Positions 60,286-64,000 of a DNA stretch of 64,000 nucleotides are shown piece after piece. The DNA comes from Gudongella oleilytica. GTDB taxonomy: Bacteria > Bacillota > Clostridia > Tissierellales > Tissierellaceae. Below the pieces are notes generated by a model that made no database searches, had not been told where the DNA came from, and saw only the letters and a list, made by a program, of their open reading frames with translations. The stretch covers positions 1,240,001 to 1,304,000 of the forward strand of contig NZ_CP035130.1 of assembly GCF_004101785.1 (NCBI RefSeq), written 5' to 3'. A program made the translations under genes and the position numbers. Every line of letters starts with the position of its first letter. Positions within the stretch are counted from its first letter, which is position 1.

Positions 60286-62923
60286 ATCTCTTCAACTGTT
60301 CCCTTACCAAACCTTCAACACTATCCATTGCTTCCTTCAATTTGGAGACATCCTTGCCTCCGGCCTGTGCCATCTCCGGTCTTCCACCGCCGCTTCCGCC
60401 TGTTGCAGCTGCTACAGCCTTTACAATGTTTCCAGCATGTATTCCCTTCTCAGTTACATCCTTGGTCGCCATGGCAACAAGTGAAACCTTTTCGCCGATG
60501 GCAGTTGCAAGAACGACTACTCCTGAACGAAGCCTTGCCTTTAGCTCATCTCCAAGGTTCCTCAGGCTGTTCATATCCATCTCGGGCGCAGTGTACACTA
60601 TTACCTTGACTCCCTCGACTTCCTTTGCAGTTGAAAGTATCTCATCCGCTATATTTGCAGAAAGCTTGTCTTTAAGCCTTCCTATCTCTCTTTCCTTTTC
60701 CTTGAGCTCCTCCATGATGACCTGTGCTCTTTCCTTCAACGATTGTCTGTTGGTCTTCATCGAATGTGAAAGCTGCTCGAGCTCTTTTTCAAGACTGTTC
60801 ATGTAATCAAAGGCATTTAGCCCTGTCAGTGCCTCTATCCTTCTTACTCCGGCAGCAATACCTGCCTCCGACACTATCTTGAACAGACCTATCTGCCCTG
60901 TATTTGAAACGTGTGTGCCGCCGCAAAGCTCCTGGGAGTAGTCTCCCATGGAAACGACTCTTACCACTTCGCCGTACTTATCCTCAAACAGCCCTATAAC
61001 ACCTTTCTCCTGTGCCTCCTTAAGAGTGACAACCTCTGTAACCACCGGCATCGCCCTTAACAGGTTATGGTTTACCTCGGCCTCGATCCTTGCGAGGTCC
61101 TCCTTGCTTACTGCCTCGAAGTGAGTGAAGTCGAAGCGGAGTCTGTTTGGCATTACAAGTGAGCCTGCCTGGTTTACGTGACCGCCTAAAACTGATTTCA
61201 GTGCCTTGTGCAGCAGGTGTGTAGCTGAGTGGTTCCTTCTCGTAGCATCGCGCAGCTCGTCATCCACAGCTGCCTCTGCTTTCATATCTTCCTTCAGCTG
61301 GCCTTCCTTAACGGATATAATATGGAGTATAGCGCCTTCCTTGGTAGGTCTTGCATCGGTTACCTCAGCATAGCCTCCCTCGAACAGAAGCTTGCCCTTG
61401 TCTCCTACCTGACCGCCCTGCTCGCCGTAGAAAGGAGTCTCTTTAAGGATAACAAGTCCTTCCTCTCCCTCGCTCAGGTGGATGACTCTCTCGCCCTCCT
61501 TGAACAAGGCTAGCACTACAGACTCAGCCCTGGTGGTGTCATAGCCAAGGAAGGTCGATTTGAAGCCCTTTGTTAGCTCCTCTTCTTCCTTTCCGCCCCA
61601 TCCGCCGTCTGTGCCTTCTCTTGCACTTCTTGCCCTTTGTCTCTGCTCCTCCATATTAGCCTTGAAGCCATCTGTATCGAGCTTGATGCCCTTCTCGTTC
61701 AAGATCTCCAGAGTAAGCTCCAATGGGAAGCCATAGGTATCGTAAAGCTTGAATGCCTTGTCTCCTCCGAATACCTCAGATCCGGCTGCCTTCATTTCTT
61801 CGATATATTCATCGAGGATATCTATTCCCTGGTTGATTGTCTCCTGGAACTTCTCCTCTTCTGCTCTTATTACCTTTTTGATCTGTGCCTCGTTTTCCTT
61901 AAGCTCCTTGTACTCAACGCTCCAGGAGTCTATTACAACACCTGCCATCTGGTCAAGGAAGCCCTTTTCTATTCCCAGTAGCTTGCCGTGTCTTGCAGCA
62001 CGCCTGATAAGCCTTCTTAGAACATAGCCTCTTCCTTCGTTGCCGGGAATTACTCCGTCGCTGACAAGGAATGTCATAGCCCTTGTGTGGTCAGTTATGA
62101 GCCTTACTGACACATCCTTCTCGTAGGCTGAGCCGTATTCATATCCGCTTATCTCTTCAACCTTGTGGAGGATGTCTCTTATGGCACCGATGTCGAATAT
62201 GGTGTCCACGTTCTCCATTATGCAAGTAATTCTCTCAAGACCCATTCCTGTATCTATATTGGGATTTGGCAGCGGATGGTAAACTCCCTGCTCGTCCTTG
62301 TCAAACTGGGTGAAAACAAGGTTCCAAACCTCGAGGAATCTGTCACAGTCGCAGCCTGGTTTACAATCCTCGTGTCCGCAGCCGTACTCCAGGCCCCTGT
62401 CTATATATATCTCTGAGCAAGGACCTGATGGTCCTACTTCAAGTTCCCAGAAATTGTCCTCTTTTCCAAGCCTTACTATTTTCTCTGCAGGCACTCCGAT
62501 ATCCTTGTTCCATATCTCATATGCCTCGTCGTCCTCAAGATAGACGCTCACCCAAAGATCCTCCGGCTTTAGCTCCATCCTCTCAGTGAGGAATTCCCAT
62601 GCCCATGCTACTGCTTCCTTCTTGAAATAGTCCCCGAAGGAGAAATTTCCAAGCATCTCGAAGAAGGTGGCATGTCTTGCAGTCCTTCCTACGTTTTCGA
62701 TGTCACCGGTTCTTATACACTTCTGACATGTTGCCATCCTATTGTGGGGAGGTGTCGCATCGCCTGTGAAGTATGGCTTAAGCGGTGCCATTCCCGCTCC
62801 GATCAGCAACAGAGATTTATCATTTTTAGGCACCAGTGAAAAGCTTGATGCTACCAGATGGTCTTTTTCTTTGAAGAAATCAAGATATTCTTTTCGTATC
62901 TCATGCAGTCCCAACTTTTTCAT
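60284..62923 (-). CDS. alaS: Alanyl-tRNA synthetase
   Basis: Class II synthetase, 879 residues: catalytic domain, tRNA-recognition helices, the editing domain with HSATHLLHKAL and CGGTH, and the C-Ala DHHA1 domain with a Gly-rich stretch (GGSGGGRPEMAQ). ATG 62923. No T-box leader is visible in the 89-bp upstream gap, which contains the preceding terminator. Confidence 0.96.
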   Translation of the reverse strand: MKKLGLHEIRKEYLDFFKEKDHLVASSFSLVPKNDKSLLLIGAGMAPLKPYFTGDATPPHNRMATCQKCIRTGDIENVGRTARHATFFEMLGNFSFGDYFKKEAVAWAWEFLTERMELKPEDLWVSVYLEDDEAYEIWNKDIGVPAEKIVRLGKEDNFWELEVGPSGPCSEIYIDRGLEYGCGHEDCKPGCDCDRFLEVWNLVFTQFDKDEQGVYHPLPNPNIDTGMGLERITCIMENVDTIFDIGAIRDILHKVEEISGYEYGSAYEKDVSVRLITDHTRAMTFLVSDGVIPGNEGRGYVLRRLIRRAARHGKLLGIEKGFLDQMAGVVIDSWSVEYKELKENEAQIKKVIRAEEEKFQETINQGIDILDEYIEEMKAAGSEVFGGDKAFKLYDTYGFPLELTLEILNEKGIKLDTDGFKANMEEQRQRARSAREGTDGGWGGKEEEELTKGFKSTFLGYDTTRAESVVLALFKEGERVIHLSEGEEGLVILKETPFYGEQGGQVGDKGKLLFEGGYAEVTDARPTKEGAILHIISVKEGQLKEDMKAEAAVDDELRDATRRNHSATHLLHKALKSVLGGHVNQAGSLVMPNRLRFDFTHFEAVSKEDLARIEAEVNHNLLRAMPVVTEVVTLKEAQEKGVIGLFEDKYGEVVRVVSMGDYSQELCGGTHVSNTGQIGLFKIVSEAGIAAGVRRIEALTGLNAFDYMNSLEKELEQLSHSMKTNRQSLKERAQVIMEELKEKEREIGRLKDKLSANIADEILSTAKEVEGVKVIVYTAPEMDMNSLRNLGDELKARLRSGVVVLATAIGEKVSLVAMATKDVTEKGIHAGNIVKAVAAATGGSGGGRPEMAQAGGKDVSKLKEAMDSVEGLVREQLKR

Positions 62924-62949
62924 AATTACACCTCACCCTAAATATTAGA

Positions 62950-62972
62950 AAAATCCTCCCCTTCAGGGAGGT
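62950..62972 (-). terminator. Terminator after the AI-2E-type permease gene
   Basis: 6-bp GC-rich stem (62956-62961 with 62967-62972), 5-nt loop, followed on the minus strand by ATTTTTC. Confidence 0.75.
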
Positions 62973-63012
62973 TAGTCTATCTATAATATTTTAATGCAAA
63001 TAGGGCCTTATG

Positions 63013-64000
63013 TCAATTTGTTCCGGTTTCTGAGTTGTCGGAAAGTCTTTTGTTGACCTTATCTTTAATATACCTGTAAAGTATTATCCCTATGTTCACA
63101 GCCGGAACTGAAACGATCATTCCCATTATACCGAAAATGGTTCCTCCCGTTATTATGGAAACCAAAACAGTCAGGGGATGCATTCCGGTGGTCTTTCCAA
63201 GGACCTTTGGGCCCAGTATGTTGTTCTCCATCCATTGGATAAGTAAAAAGAGCGCTCCCACCCATAGTGCCTTCGTGGGACTGGAAATAAAGGCGAACAC
63301 AACTGCCGGCAGGAATCCAAGGAAAGGTCCGATATAGGGGATGATATCCGCAAGTCCTGTTATAAACCCGATTATTATCGCAAACTCTATTCCCATCAGG
63401 AACAGGAATATGGTAGTGGTAATTCCAACTACTACAGCCATGAGAAGTCTGCCCCGGATAAACTGCGACATCGCATCATCCATCTCGCCGAGAAGCTTAT
63501 ATATCTCCTCCTTGTACCTTGAAGGGATCAGAACATCTACTTTCTTTTGGAAATGGTCCTTGTCAACCAGGAAGTAGAAGGTTAAAACAGGTGTAAGTAC
63601 CAGGCTTACTATCCGTGACAGCATACCAGCCAGACCGAGAATAAACTTCTCTGCCCCGTTTGCAAGGCTTTGCTGTATCCGGTCGATGTTCTGTGAAACT
63701 ACATTTTCAATTGACTGGAGTATTTCAGGCATCTCACCAAATGTGTCAGAATAGCTGGAGTAAAGATTCTGGAACCAATTTGTGACTGAAGTTAAGTACT
63801 GAGGCAGATTTGCACCCAGTCGCATGATCTCCCTGCCTGTTCTTGGAAGCACTGCAAGGAACAATATGACGATGCCGCCCAGGATTATTAGGTATACTAT
63901 GGATGCAGCAAGGATCCTTTTCATCCCCTTCCGTTCAAAGTAAGTGACGGAGGGATTTAATAGATATGCCAGCAGCATTGATACCAGTATCGTGAAGAAG
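63013..64000 (-). CDS. AI-2E family transporter-like permease (cut by right edge)
   Basis: C-terminal 328 residues of an AI-2E/PurR-type permease (YrrI in Bacillus is the positional equivalent upstream of alaS). Eight membrane helices expected; the C-terminal motif IGPFLGFLPAVVFAF and IMGMIVSVPAVNI are visible. The frame is open to position 64000 and lacks its N-terminus, so the reading starts beyond the window. Transport substrate unknown; the family name is historical. Confidence 0.88.
   Translation of the reverse strand, partial: FFTILVSMLLAYLLNPSVTYFERKGMKRILAASIVYLIILGGIVILFLAVLPRTGREIMRLGANLPQYLTSVTNWFQNLYSSYSDTFGEMPEILQSIENVVSQNIDRIQQSLANGAEKFILGLAGMLSRIVSLVLTPVLTFYFLVDKDHFQKKVDVLIPSRYKEEIYKLLGEMDDAMSQFIRGRLLMAVVVGITTTIFLFLMGIEFAIIIGFITGLADIIPYIGPFLGFLPAVVFAFISSPTKALWVGALFLLIQWMENNILGPKVLGKTTGMHPLTVLVSIITGGTIFGIMGMIVSVPAVNIGIILYRYIKDKVNKRLSDNSETGTN

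Noticed and set aside
60328-60609. Long plus-strand frames opposite alaS and other genes
   Set aside because: Antisense shadows of conserved genes; residue composition (Pro/Arg/His-rich) and lack of start signals argue against expression.
62924-63012. T-box leader for alaS
   Set aside because: Only 89 bp separate the genes, and no specifier stem or T-box sequence is seen; the hairpin fits the preceding gene's terminator.

Overview
This window is a chromosomal segment of a low-GC Gram-positive anaerobe, most likely class Clostridia (Peptostreptococcales/Tissierellales or a relative). That inference rests on gene order and families: an IspH-S1 fusion, alaS-ireB-ruvX-fur, nusB-xseA-xseB-ispA-tlyA-recN, scpAB-rluB, a 2-oxoacid:ferredoxin oxidoreductase operon, a split lysine exporter, and an OLE RNA. 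Every gene I accept lies on the minus strand except one insertion-sequence transposase, so transcription runs right to left.

Layout, from high to low coordinates. 64.0-52.1 kb is housekeeping: an AI-2E-type permease (cut by the right edge), alaS, ireB, an iron-sulfur aldo/keto reductase, ruvX, a DUF1292 protein, a Fur regulator, RNase J, the two halves of LysO, a QueT-type transporter, the tRNA U34 genes trmR and trhP, and udk. 51.8-30.2 kb is a large type IV pilus (T4P) locus: pilB, pilT, pilC, pilA, one minor-pilin set, prepilin peptidase, pilM, pilN, a pilO with LysM, an S-layer-homology protein, and a second minor-pilin set. Two insertions interrupt it: a 3-kb accessory patch (a DUF2971 protein and a DUF4143-type ATPase) and an IS1634-family element flanked by a 157-bp direct repeat. 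30.2-22.2 kb holds aroK, efp, an acidic CD1247-type protein, an Asp23 protein, nusB, a TsaD-like paralogue, xseA, xseB, ispA, then a 618-nt noncoding RNA gene that I identify as OLE RNA, followed by its membrane partner OapA and tlyA. 22.2-14.1 kb carries recN, a Nudix hydrolase, a XerD-like protein that has lost its catalytic tyrosine, pdp, a site-2 protease, scpA, scpB, rluB, a GNAT-like protein, mnmM and a carboxyltransferase. 12.5-9.0 kb is the ferredoxin-dependent 2-oxoacid oxidoreductase operon ending in an RpiR regulator. 8.8-0 kb has a YhiN flavoprotein, aroH, cmk, plsC, ispH-S1, three tandem M42 aminopeptidases and the start of miaB.

The most notable items are the OLE RNA/OapA module with its own promoter and terminator, the wall-anchoring architecture of the T4P system (LysM on PilO, an SLH protein in the operon, Ig-like domains on a prepilin), the apparently dead XerD homologue, the unusually long target duplication around the IS, and an iterated 23-bp repeat overlapping the ATPase promoter. 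All assignments come from reading the sequence; no database search was run.
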